NCBI GenBank assembly: GCA_036365515.1 | Contig: CM070876.1 | Span: 176,924,478 to 176,988,477 of the forward strand | Direction of reading: 5' to 3' | Length of the DNA: 64,000 nucleotides | DNA from: Torymus aiolomorphi | Lineage: Eukaryota > Arthropoda > Insecta > Hymenoptera > Torymidae | Part shown: positions 20,861 through 33,800 of the stretch, piece by piece | Position numbering within the stretch: the stretch's first letter is position 1 | Layout of the letters: each line of letters opens with the position of its first letter | The notes under the pieces: generated by a model | The model's database searches: none | Told to the model about the DNA's origin: nothing | What the model saw: only the letters and a program-made list of their open reading frames with translations | Translations under genes and position numbers: made by a program

Positions 20861-23800
20861 CCTGCAAAAAACAGCGAAAAACCACGATTTACGGTACTTT
20901 TTGTTTTTAATCTGCTGGAAATATGAATTTCGATCATTCTTTTCGTATACATGGTGAAAAGTACGTTTTATCCTGCAAAAGTCAGCGAAAAACCGTGATT
21001 TGCAGTACATTTTGTTCTTAATCTGCTGGAAATATGGTTTTCGGTCATTGTTTTCGTCAAAACGACTAAGGTCTATGCGAAAAATGGCTGTTTTTACCAA
21101 TATCTTCCTATTATATGGTGAAAAGTGCGTGGTATCCTGCAAAGAACAGCGAAAAACCATGATTTTCGGTACTTTTTGTTCTTAAAGTGCTGGATATATG
21201 GGTGTCGATCATTGTTTTCATCAAAATACATTAGCTCTATGCTAAAAATGCCTGTTTTTACCAACAATTTCCTAGTATATGGTGAAAAAGTGTGGTATCC
21301 TGCAAAAAACAGCGAAAAACCATGATTTTCAGTACTTTTTGTTCTTAATCTTCTGGAAATATGGATTTCGATCATTTTTTTCGTGAAAGTAACTTAGGTG
21401 TATGCTAAATATGTCTGTTTCAACCAACATTTTCTTAGTATATGGCGAAAAGTGCGTGGTGTCCATCAAGGAACAGCGAAAATCCTTGATTTTCGGTACA
21501 TTTGTTCTTAATCTGCTGGAAATATGGATTTGCAATATTCCTTTCCTCAAAATGAGGAAGTTTTATGCTAAATATGCCAACATTTTCAAAAGATATGGTC
21601 AAAAATTTCTGTTTTTACCAATATTTTTCAAGTATATGGTGAAAAGTACGTTGTATCCTGAAAAAAACTGCGAAAAACAGATTTTCAGTACTTTTTGTCC
21701 TTAAGCTGCTGGAAATATGGATTTGGATAATTTGTTTTCGTCAAAATAACTTAGGTCTATGCTAAAAATGCCCGTTTTTACAAAAATTTTCCTAGTGTAT
21801 CGTGAAAAGTGTGTGGTATCCTGCAAAAAACAGCGAAAAACCACGATTTACGGTACTTTTTGTTTTTAATCTGCTGGAAATATGAATTTCGATCATTCTT
21901 TTCGTATACATGGTGAAAAGTACGTTTTATCCTGCAAAAGTCAGCGAAAAACCGTGATTTGCAGTACATTTTGTTCTTAATCTGCTGGAAATATGGTTTT
22001 CGGTCATTGTTTTCGTCAAAACGACTAAGGTCTATGCGAAAAATGGCTGTTTTTACCAATATCTTCCTATTATATGGTGAAAAGTGCGTGGTATCCTGCA
22101 AAGAACAGCGAAAAACCATGATTTTCGGTACTTTTTGTTCTTAAAGTGCTGGATATATGGGTGTCGATCATTGTTTTCATCAAAATACATTAGCTCTATG
22201 CTAAAAATGCCTGTTTTTACCAACAATTTCCTAGTATATGGTGAAAAGTGTGTGGTATCCTGCAAAAAACAGCGAAAAACCATGATTTTCAGTACTTTTT
22301 GTTCTTAATCTTCTGGAAATATGGATTTCGATCATTTTTTTCGTGAAAGTAACTTAGGTGTATGCTAAATATGTCTGTTTCAACCAACATTTTCTTAGTA
22401 TATGGCGAAAAGTGCGTGGTGTCCATCAAGGAACAGCGAAAATCCTTGATTTTCGGTACATTTGTTCTTAATCTGCTGGAAATATGGATTTGCAATATTC
22501 CTTTCCTCAAAATGAGGAAGTTTTATGCTAAATATGCCAACATTTTCAAAAGATATGGTCAAAAATTTCTGTTTTTACCAATATTTTTCAAGTATATGGT
22601 GAAAAGTACGTTGTATCCTGAAAAAAACTGCGAAAAACAGATTTTCAGTACTTTTTGTCCTTAAGCTGCTGGAAATATGGATTTGGATAATTTGTTTTCG
22701 TCAAAATAACTTAGGTCTATGCTAAAAATGCCCGTTTTTACAAAAATTTTCCTAGTGTATCGTGAAAAGTGTGTGGTATCCTGCAAAACAGCGAAAAGCC
22801 ATGATTTTCAGTACTTTTTGTTCTTAATCTTCTGGAAATATGGATTTCGATCATTTTTTTCGTGAAAGTAACTTAGGTGTATGCTAAATATGTCTGTTTC
22901 AACCAACATTTTCTTAGTATATGGCGAAAAGTGCGTGGTGTCCATCAAGGAACAGCGAAAATCCTTGATTTTCGGTACATTTGTTCTTAATCTGCTGGAA
23001 ATATGGATTTGCAATATTCCTTTCCTCAAAATGAGGAAGTTTTATGCTAAATATGCCAACATTTTCAAAAGATATGGTCAAAAATTTCTGTTTTTACCAA
23101 TATTTTTCAAGTATATGGTGAAAAGTACGTTGTATCCTGAAAAAAACTGCGAAAAACAGATTTTCAGTACTTTTTGTCCTTAAGCTGCTGGAAATATGGA
23201 TTTGGATAATTTGTTTTCGTCAAAATAATTTAGGTCTATGCTAAAAATGCCCGTTTTTACAAAAATTTTCCTAGTGTATCGTGAAAAGTGTGTGGTATCC
23301 TGCAAAAAACAGCGAAAAGCCATGATTTTCAGTACTTTTTGTTCTTAATCTTCTGGAAATATGGATTTCGATCATTTTTTTCGTGAAAGTAACTTAGGTG
23401 TATGCTAAATATGTCTGTTTCAACCAACATTTTCTTAGTATATGGCGAAAAGTGCGTGGTGTCCATCAAGGAACAGCGAAAATCCTTGATTTTCGGTACA
23501 TTTGTTCTTAATCTGCTGGAAATATGGATTTGCAATATTCCTTTCCTCAAAATGAGGAAGTTTTATGCTAAATATGCCAACATTTTCAAAAGATATGGTC
23601 AAAAATTTCTGTTTTTACCAATATTTTTCAAGTATATGGTGAAAAGTACGTTGTATCCTGAAAAAAACTGCGAAAAACAGATTTTCAGTACTTTTTGTCC
23701 TTAAGCTGCTGGAAATATGGATTTGGATAATTTGTTTTCGTCAAAATAACTTAGGTCTATGCTAAAAATGCCCGTTTTTACAAAAATTTTCCTAGTGTAT

Positions 23801-24530
23801 CGTGAAAAGTGTGTGGTATCCTGCAAAAAACAGCGAAAAGCCATGATTTTCAGTACTTTTTGTCCTTAATCTGCTGGAAATATGGATTTGGATCATTGTT
23901 TTCCCCAAAACGCCGGAATTTTATGCTAAATATCCCTATTTTCATCAATATTTTCCTAATATATGTTGAGGAGTACGTGGTATTCCGCAAAAAACAGCGA
24001 AGAACCACGATTTACGGTACTTTTTGTTTTTAATCTGCTGGAAATCTGGATTTCGATCATTATTTTCATCAAAATGAGGAAATTTTATGCTAAATATGCC
24101 TGTTTTTACCAATATTTCCCAAGTATATGGTGAAAAGTTCGTTGTATCCTGCAAAAAACCGCGAAAAACCATGACTATCAGTACTTTTTGTTCTTAATCT
24201 GTTGGAAATATGGATTTCGATCATTTTTCTCTTGAAAATAGCTAAGGTCTATGCTAAAAATGCCTGTTTTTACCAATATTTTCCAAGTATATGGTTAAAA
24301 GAACGTTGTATCCTGAAAAAAAGAGCAAAAACCATGATTTTCAGTACTTTTTCTTCGTAATCTGCTGGAAATATGGTTTTCGATCATTGTTTTCGTTAAA
24401 ATAACTTAGGTCCATGCTAAAATTTCCTGTTTTATCCAACACGTTCCTAGTATATGGTGAAAAGTGCGTGGTATCCTGCAAAAAACTGCGAAAAACCATG
24501 ATTTTCAGTACTTTTTGTTCGTAATCTGTC
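20861..24530. repeat. sat2 satellite, right part, with higher-order units
   Basis: Continuation of the 163-base satellite. Unlike the left part it shows higher-order structure. A segment of about 960 bases at 20862-21820 is repeated almost exactly at 21821-22780. The last 520 bases of that unit recur at about 22782-23301 and 23302-23822. Markers such as TCCATCAAGGAACAGCG and GATATGGTCAAAAATTTCTG occur once per 520-base unit. After 23822 the monomers are ordinary and diverged. Confidence 0.9.
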
Positions 24531-24885
24531 TGTCTATTGTGTAATTTTTGTCTTTTATAATCGTGTCTTCAGTATTCTTTATTATCTTCGGTCTTTTTTA
24601 TTGTCTTTAGTCATGAAAGTATCTGTCTATAGTCTTTAGTTTTTGTCTTTATAGTCTCTATAGTCTCTTCGCCTTTATATAATAGTCTTGTCTTTATTAT
24701 CTTTGTCTTTATAGTGTCTAGTCTTTTCGTCTTTATACTACAGTCTTTATAGTCTTTATCGTCTTTATAAGTGTCTTTATAGTCTCTATTATAGTCTTTA
24801 TCGTCTTTATAAGTGTCTTTATAGTCTCTATATAGTCTTTATCGTCTTTATTTAGTGTCGTCTTTTATTTTTTCTAATAAAAATT
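24531..24885. repeat. GTCTTTATA short-period repeat
   Basis: About 350 bases of irregular GTCTTTATA / TAGTCTCTATA / CGTCTTTAT units directly after the last sat2 monomer. No coding content. Confidence 0.85.
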
Positions 24886-24965
24886 AATCCCCGCAATTCG
24901 GGGGATGGGGGGTAGGGTGGGGTAGCGGCCACGCATAATAACCCTAATAAGCCGAATAACCCAAT
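24886..24965. other. G-rich tract and ATAACCC-like string
   Basis: GGGGGATGGGGGGTAGGGTGG, with four or more G-runs in a row, could form a G-quadruplex. A short irregular run of AATAACCC/AATAAGCC follows. It is too irregular for a telomere array. Confidence 0.5.
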
Positions 24966-25270
24966 AACCCAACTTACCGACACCCTGTTTTACCGACCGA
25001 TGGTAAGGTAGGATCCACGTTACCATCAGTCGGTAAAGCAGAATGTCGGTAACTTACCATCAGTCGGTAAAACAGGAATCTTCCTTACCATCAGTCGGTA
25101 AAGCAGAATCTTCCTTACATCCGTTGGTAAAACAGAATGTCGGTAAAGTAGGAATCTACGTTACCATCAGTCGGTAAAACAGAATGTCGGTAACGTAGGA
25201 ATCTACGTTACCATCAGTCGGAAAAACAGGAATCTTCCTTACCATCAGTCGGTAAAACAGAAATCTTCCT
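24966..25270. repeat. Palindromic TTACCATCAGTCGGTAA minisatellite
   Basis: About eight units of TTACCATCAGTCGGTAAAAC separated by AGAATGTCGGTAA, AGGAATCTACG or AGGAATCTTCC. The repeat carries inverted TTACCGAC / GTCGGTAA halves, so adjacent units can pair. It abuts the first, truncated sat3 monomer. Confidence 0.85.
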
Positions 25271-28200
25271 TTATTGGGATATAATGCGTTCCCGTCTATA
25301 TCATCCTGTTCTAGTGGATGGAATATCCTTTGGGGTCGAAGGACCTAGCGGAGATGAGCAATTTTGAAAAATGTTCTACATTTCATCGTTTATTTGGGCC
25401 AAATCGACTTCAAATCGCTTGAAACCCCCAAAATATCCATTTTTTAATCCCACCAATCACTATACGCGACTATTTTTTCCGCTCTATCGAATGGAAAAGG
25501 TTTTAGGGCCGTAGAGCCAATAGGAAAAAATAATTTTCAAAAATTTTCAGATATTGCAAAAATCATAGCGCCAATCGAAAGAGCAGCGCAAAATACCCCT
25601 ATATATGAATTTTGGCTAAATTTGGAGAAAAAAATTTTTCTTCGTTTATTGGGATATAATGCGTTGAAAATCGCTCAAAAATACCAAATTTCAATTTTCT
25701 CAGCCTACTAGTCACAATACCCGTCTATATCATCCTGTTCTAGTGGATGGAATATCCTTTGGGGTCGATGACCTAGCGGAGATGAGCAATTTTGAAAAAT
25801 GTTCTACATTTCATCGTTTATTTGGGCCAAATCGACTTCAAATCGCTTGGAAGCCCCAAAATATCCATTTTTTAATCCCACCAATCACTATACGCGACTA
25901 TTTTTTTCCGCTCTATCGAATGGAAAAGGTTTTAGGGCCGTAGAGCCAATAGGAAAAAAATAATTTTCAAAAATTTTCAGATATTGTAAAAATCATAGCG
26001 CCAATCGAAAGAACAGCGCAAAATACCCCTATATATGAATTTTGGCTAAATTTGGAGAAAAAATTTTTCTTCGTTTATTGGGATATAATGCGTTGAAAAT
26101 CGCTCAAAAATACCAAATTTCAATTTTCTCAGCCTACTAGTCACAATACCCGTCTATATCATCCTGTTCTAGTGGATGGAATATCCTTTGGGGTCGAAGG
26201 ACCTAGCGGAGATGAGCAATTTTGAAAAATGTTCTACATTTCATCGTTTATTTGGGCCAAATCGACTTCAAATCGCTTGAAACCCCAAAATATCCATTTT
26301 TTAATCCCACCAATCACTATACGCGACTATTTTTTCCGCTCTATCGAATGGAAAAGGTTTTAGGGCCGTAGAGCCAATAGGAAGAAAATAATTTTCAAAA
26401 ATTTTCAGATATTGCAAAAATCATAGCGCCAATCGAAAGAGCAGCGCAAAATACCCCTATATATGAATTTTGGCTAAATTTGGAGGAAAAAATTTTTCTT
26501 CGTTTATTGGGATATAATGCGTTGAAAATCGCTCAAAAATACCAAATTTCAATTTTCTCAGCCTACTAGTCACAATACCCGTCTATATCATCCTGTTCTA
26601 GTGGATGGAATATCCTTTGGGGTCGAAGGACCTAGCGGAGATGAGCAATTTTGAAAAATGTTCTACATTTCATCGTTTATTTGGGCCAAATCGACTTCAA
26701 ATCGCTTGAAACCCCCAAAATATCCATTTTTAATCCCACCAATCACTATACGCGACTATTTTTTTCCGCTCTATCGAATGGAAAAGGTTTTAGGGCCGTA
26801 GAGCCAATAGGAAAAAAATAATTTTCAAAAATTTTCAGATATTGCAAAAATCATAGCGCCAATCGAAAGAGCAGCGCAAAATACCCCTATATATGAATTT
26901 TGGCTAAATTTGGAGAAGAAAAAATTTCTTCGTTTATTGGGATATAATGCGTTGAAAATCGCTCAAAAATACCAAATTTCAATTTTCTCAGCCTACTAGT
27001 CACAATACCCGTCTATATCATCCTGTTCTAGTGGATGGAATATCCTTTGGGGTCGAAGGACCTAGCGGAGATGAGCAATTTTGAAAAATGTTCTACATTT
27101 CATCGTTTATTTGGGCCAAATCGACTTCAAATCGCTTGAAACCCCAAAATATCCATTTTTTAATCCCACCAATCACTATACGCGACTATTTTTTTCCGCT
27201 CTATCGAATGGAAAAGGTTTTAGGGCCGTAGAGCCAATAGGAAAAAAATAATTTTCAAAAATTTTCAGATATTGCAAAAATCATAGCGCCAATCGAAAGA
27301 GCAGCGCAAAATACCCCTATATATGAATTTTGGCTAAATTTGGAGAAAAAAATTTTTCTTCGTTTATTGGGATATAATGCGTTGAAAATCGCTCAAAAAT
27401 ACCAAATTTCAATTTTCTCAGCCTACTAGTCACAATACCCGTCTATATCATCCTGTTCTAGTGGATGGAATATCCTTTGGGGTCGAAGGACCTAGCGGAG
27501 ATGAGCAATTTTGAAAAATGTTCTACATTTCATCGTTTATTTGGGCCAAATCGACTTCAAATCGCTTGAAACCCCAAAATATCCATTTTTTAATCCCACC
27601 AATCACTATACGCGACTATTTTTTTCCGCTCTATCGAATGGAAAAGGTTTTAGGGCCGTAGAGCCAATAGGAAAAAATAATTTTCAAAAATTTTCAGATA
27701 TTGCAAAAATCATAGCGCCAATCGAAAGAGCAGCGCAAAATACCCTATATATGAATTTTGGCTAAATTTGGAGAAAAAATTTTTCTTCGTTTATTGGGAT
27801 ATAATGCGTTGAAAATCGCTCAAAAATACCAAATTTCAATTTTCTCAGCCTACTAGTCACAATACCCGTCTATATCATCCTGTTCTAGTGGATGGAATAT
27901 CCTTTGGGGTCGAAGGACCTAGCGGAGATGAGCAATTTTGAAAAATGTTCTACATTTCATCGTTTATTTGGGCCAAATCGACTTCAAATCGCTTGAAACC
28001 CCAAAATATCCATTTTTTAATCCCACCAATCACTATACGCGACTATTTTTTTCCGCTCTATCGAATGGAAAAGGTTTTAGGGCCGTAGAGCCAATAGGAA
28101 AAAAATAATTTTCAAAAATTTTCAGATATTGCAAAAATCATAGCGCCAATCGAAAGAGCAGCGCAAAATACCCCTATATATGAATTTTGGCTAAATTTGG

Positions 28201-30767
28201 AGGAAAAAATTTTTCTTCGTTTATTGGGATATAATGCGTTGAAAATCGCTCAAAAATACCAAATTTCAATTTTCTCAGCCTACTAGTCACAATACCCGTC
28301 TATATCATCCTGTTCTAGTGGATGGAATATCCTTTGGGGTCGAAGGACCTAGCGGAGATGAGCAATTTTGAAAAATGTTCTACATTTCATCGTTTATTTG
28401 GGCCAAATCGACTTCAAATCGCTTGAAACCCCCAAAATATCCATTTTTTAATCCCACCAATCACTATACGCGACTATTTTTTTCCGCTCTATCGAATGGA
28501 AAAGGTTTTAGGGCCGTAGAGCCAAAAAAAATAATTTTCAAAAATTTTCAGATATTGCAAAAATCATAGCGCCAATCGAAAGAGCAGCGCAAAATACCCC
28601 TATATATGAATTTTGGCTAAATTTGGAGAAAAAAATTTTTCTTCGTTTATTGGGATATAATGCGTTGAAAATCGCTCAAAAATACCAAATTTCAATTTTC
28701 TCAGCCTACTAGTCACAATACCCGTCTATATCATCCTGTTCTAGTGGATGGAATATCCTTTGGGGTCGAAGGACCTAGCGGAGATGAGCAATTTTGAAAA
28801 ATGTTCTACATTTCATCGTTTATTTGGGCCAAATCGACTTCAAATCGCTTGAAACCCCCAAAATATCCATTTTTTAATCCCACCAATCACTATACGCGAC
28901 TATTTTTTTCCGCTCTATCGAATGGAAAAGGTTTTAGGGCCGTAGAGCCAATAGGAAAAAAATAATTTTCAAAAATTTTCAGATATTGCAAAAATCATAG
29001 CGCCAATCGAAAGAGCAGCGCAAAATACCCCTATATATGAATTTTGGCTAAATTTGGAGAAAAAATTTTTCTTCGTTTATTGGGATATAATGCGTTGAAA
29101 ATCGCTCAAAAATACCAAATTTCAATTTTCTCAGCCTACTAGTCACAATACCCGTCTATATCATCCTGTTCTAGTGGATGGAATATCCTTTGGGGTCGAA
29201 GGACCTAGCGGAGATGAGCAATTTTGAAAAATGTTCTACATTTCATCGTTTATTTGGGCCAAATCGACTTCAAATCGCTTGAAACCCCAAAATATCCATT
29301 TTTTAATCCCACCAATCACTATACGCGACTATTTTTTTCCGCTCTATCGAATGGAAAAGGTTTTAGGGCCGTAGAGACAATAGGAAAAAATAATTTTCAA
29401 AAATTTTCAGATATTGCAAAAATCATAGCGCCAATCGAAAGAGCAGCGCAAAATACCCCTATATATGAATTTTGGCTAAATTTGGAGAAAAAAATTTTTC
29501 TTCGTTTATTGGGATATAATGCGTTGAAAATCGCTCAAAAATACCAAATTTCAATTTTCTCAGCCTACTAGTCACAATACCCGTCTATATCATCCTGTTC
29601 TAGTGGATGGAATATCCTTTGGGGTCGAAGGACCTAGCGGAGATGAGCAATTTTGAAAAATGTTCTACATTTCATCGTTTATTTGGGCCAAATCGACTTC
29701 AAATCGCTTGAAACCCCCAAAATATCCATTTTTTAATCCCACCAATCACTATACGCGACTATTTTTTTCCGCTCAATCGAATGGAAAAGGTTTTAGGGCC
29801 GTAGAGCCAAAAAAAATAATTTTCAAAAATTTTCAGATATTGCAAAAATCATAGCGCCAATCGAAAGAGCAGCGCAAAATACCCCTATATATGAATTTTG
29901 GCTAAATTTGGAGAAAAAAATTTTTCTTCGTTTATTGGGATATAATGCGTTGAAAATCGCTCAAAAATACCAAATTTCAATTTTCTCAGCCTACTAGTCA
30001 CAATACCCGTCTATATCATCCTGTTCTAGTGGATGGAATATCCTTTGGGGTCGAAGGACCTAGCGGAGATGAGCAATTTTGAAAAATGTTCTACATTTCA
30101 TCGTTTATTTGGGCCAAATCGACTTCAAATCGCTTGAAACCCACAAAATATCCATTTTTTAATCCCACCAATCACTATACGGGACTATTTTTTTCCGCTC
30201 TATCGAATGGAAAAGGTTTTAGGGCCGTAGAGCCAATAGGAAAAAAATAATTTTCAAAAATTTTCAGATATTGCAAAAATCATAGCGCCAATCGAAAGAG
30301 CAGCGCAAAATACCCCTATATATGAATTTTGGCTAAATTTGGAGAAAAAATTTTTCTTCGTTTATTGGGATATAATGCGTTGAAAATCGCTCAAAAATAC
30401 CAAATTTCAATTTTCTCAGCCTACTAGTCACAATACCCGTCTATATCATCCTGTTCTAGTGGATGGAATATCCTTTGGGGTCGAAGGACCTAGCGGAGAT
30501 GAGCAATTTTGAAAAATGTTCTACATTTCATCGTTTATTTGGGCCAAATCGACTTCAAATCGCTTGAAACCCCAAAATATCCATTTTTAATCCCACCAAT
30601 CACTATACGCGACTATTTTTTTCCGCTCTATCGAATGGAAAAGGTTTTAGGGCCGTAGAGCCAATAGGAAAAAAATAATTTTCAAAAATTTTCAGATATT
30701 GCAAAAATCATAGCGCCAATCGAAAGAGCAGCGCAAAATACCCCTATATATGAATTTTGGCTAAATT

Positions 30768-30890
30768 GGAGCCTAATCGACTTCAAATCGATTGAAACCC
30801 CAAAATATCCATTTTTAATCCCACCAATCACTATACGCGACTATTTTTTCCGCTCTATCGAATGGAAAAGGTTTTAGGGCCGTGGAGAAA
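30768..30890. repeat. Class 2 patch inserted in a class 1 sat3 monomer
   Basis: Between GGCTAAATTGGAG and GGAGAAAAAATTTTTC, an extra segment of about 115 bases repeats the CCTAATCGACTTC...TTTTAGGGCCGT part of the monomer with the class 2 bases. The monomer spacing here is 543 rather than 430. A GGAG string occurs at both joints. Confidence 0.85.
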
Positions 30891-33800
30891 AAATTTTTCT
30901 TCGTTTATTGGGATATAATGCGTTGAAAATCGCTCAAAAATACCAAATTTCAATTTTCTCAGCCTACTAGTCACAATACCCGTCTATATCATCCTGTTCT
31001 AGTGGATGGAATATCCTTTGGGGTCGAAGGACCTAGCGGAGATGAGCAATTTTGAAAAATGTTCTACATTTCATCGTTTATTTGGGCCAAATCGACTTCA
31101 AATCGCTTGAAACCCCCAAAATATCCATTTTTTAATCCCACCAATCACTATACGCGACTATTTTTTTCCGCTCTATCGAATGGAAAAGGTTTTAGGGCCG
31201 TAGAGCCAATAGGAAAAAAATAATTTTCAAAAATTTTCAGATATTGCAAAAATCATAGCGCCAATCGAAAGAGCAGCGCAAAATACCCCTATATATGAAT
31301 TTTGGCTAAATTTGGAGAAAAAATTTTTCTTCGTTTATTGGGATATAATGCGTTGAAAATCGCTCAAAAATACCAAAACTTCAATTTTCTCAGCCTACTA
31401 GTCACAATACCCGTCTATATCATCCTGTTCTAGTGGATGGAATATCCTTTGGGGTCGAAGGACCTAGCGGAGATGAGCAATTTTGAAAAATGTTCTACAT
31501 TTCATCGTTTATTTGGGCCAAATCGACTTCAAATCGCTTGAAACCCCAAAATATCCATTTTTTAATCCCACCAATCACTATACGCGACTATTTTTTTCCG
31601 CTCTATCGAATGGAAAAGGTTTTAGGGCCGTAGAGCCAATAGGAAAAAATAATTTTCAAAAATTTTCAGATATTGCAAAAATCATAGCGCCAATCGAAAG
31701 AGCAGCGCAAAATACCCCTATATATGAATTTTGGCTAAATTTGGACAAAAAATTTTTCTTCGTTTATTGGGATATAATGCGTTGAAAATCGCTCAAAAAT
31801 ACCAAATTTCAATTTTCTCAGCCTACTAGTCACAATACCCGTCTATATCATCCTGTTCTAGTGGATCTAGTGGATGGAATACCTTTGGGGTCGAAGGACC
31901 TAGCAGAGATGAGCAATTTTGAAAAATGTTCTACATTTCATCGTTTATTTGGGCCAAATCGACTTCAAATCGCTTGAAACCCCCAAAATATCCATTTTTA
32001 ATCCCACCAATCACTATACGCGACTATTTTTTTCCGCTCTATCGAATGGAAAAGGTTTTAGGGCCGTAGAGCCAATAGGAAAAAATAATTTTCAAAAATT
32101 TTCAGATATTGCAAAAATCATAGCGCCAATCGAAAGAGCAGCGCAAAATACCCCTATATATGAATTTTGGCTAAATTTGGAGAAAAAAATTTTTCTTCGT
32201 TTATTGGGATATAATGCGTTGAAAATCGCTCAAAAATACCAAATTTCAATTTTCTCAGCCTACTAGTCACAATACCCGTCTATATCATCCTGTTCTAGTG
32301 GATGGAATATCCTTTGGGGTCGAAGGACCTAGCGGAGATGAGCAATTTTGAAAAATGTTCTACATTTCATCGTTTATTTGGCCAAATCGACTTCAAATCG
32401 CTTGAAACCCCCAAAATATCCATTTTTTAATCCCACCAATCACTATACGCGACTATTTTTTTCCGCTCTATCGAATGGAAAAGGTTTTAGGGCCGTAGAG
32501 CCAATAGGAAAAAAATAATTTTCAAAAATTTTCAGATATTGCAAAAATCATAGCGCCAATCGAAAGAGCAGCGCAAAATACCCCTATATATGAATTTTGG
32601 CTAAATTTGAGAAAAAAATTTTTCTTCGTTTATTGGGATATAATGCGTTGAAAATCGCTCAAAAATACCAAATTTCAATTTTCTCAGCCTACTAGTCACA
32701 ATACCCGTCTATATCATCCTGTTCTAGTGGATGGAATATCCTTTGGGGTCGAAGGACCTAGCGGAGATGAGCAATTTTGAAAAATGTTCTACATTTCATC
32801 GTTTATTTGGGCCAAATCGACTTCAAATCGCTTGAAACCCCCAAAATATCCATTTTTTAATCCCACCAATCACTATACGCGACTATTTTTTTCCGCTCTA
32901 TCGAATGGAAAAGGTTTTAGGGCCGTAGAGCCAATAGGAAAAAATAATTTTCAAAAATTTTCAGATATTGCAAAAATCATAGCGCCAATCGAAAGAGCAG
33001 CGCAAAATACCCCTATATATGAATTTTGGCTAAATTTGGAGAAAAAAATTTTTCTTCGTTTATTGGGATATAATGCGTTGAAAATCGCTCAAAAATACCA
33101 AATTTCAATTTTCTCAGCCTACTAGTCACAATACCCGTCTATATCATCCTGTTCTAGTGGATGGAATATCCTTTGGGGTCGAAGGACCTAGCGGAGATGA
33201 GCAATTTTGAAAAATGTTCTACATTTCATCGTTTATTTGGGCCAAATCGACTTCAAATCGCTTGAAACCCCCAAAATATCCATTTTTTAATCCCACCAAT
33301 CACTATACGCGACTATTTTTTTCCGCTCTATCGAATGGAAAAGGTTTTAGGGCCGTAGAGCCAATAGAAAAAAATTATTGTTCAAAAATTTTCAGATATT
33401 GCAAAAATCATAGCGCCAATCGAAAGAGCAGCGCAAAATACCCCTATATATGAATTTTGGCTAAATTTGGAGAAAAAAATTTTTCTTCGTTTATTGGGAT
33501 ATAATGCGTTGAAAATCGCTCAAAAATACCAAATTTCAATTTTCTCAGCCTACTAGTCACAATACCCGTCTATATCATCCTGTTCTAGTGGATGGAATAT
33601 CCTTTGGGGTCGAAGGACCTAGCGGAGATGAGCAATTTTGAAAAATGTTCTACATTTCATCGTTTATTTGGGCCAAATCGACTTCAAATCGCTTGAAACC
33701 CCCAAAATATCCATTTTTTAATCCCACCAATCACTATACGCGACTATTTTTTTCCGCTCTATCGAATGGAAAAGGTTTTAGGGCCGTAGAGCCAATAGGA

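Noticed and set aside
13665..24172. Many minus- and plus-strand frames in sat2
   Set aside because: They repeat with the monomer and higher-order period and occur on both strands in overlapping positions, so they are repeat artefacts.
24920..24965. Telomere repeat (AATAACCC-like)
   Set aside because: Only a few irregular units and not TTAGG or TTAGGG-like in a regular run.
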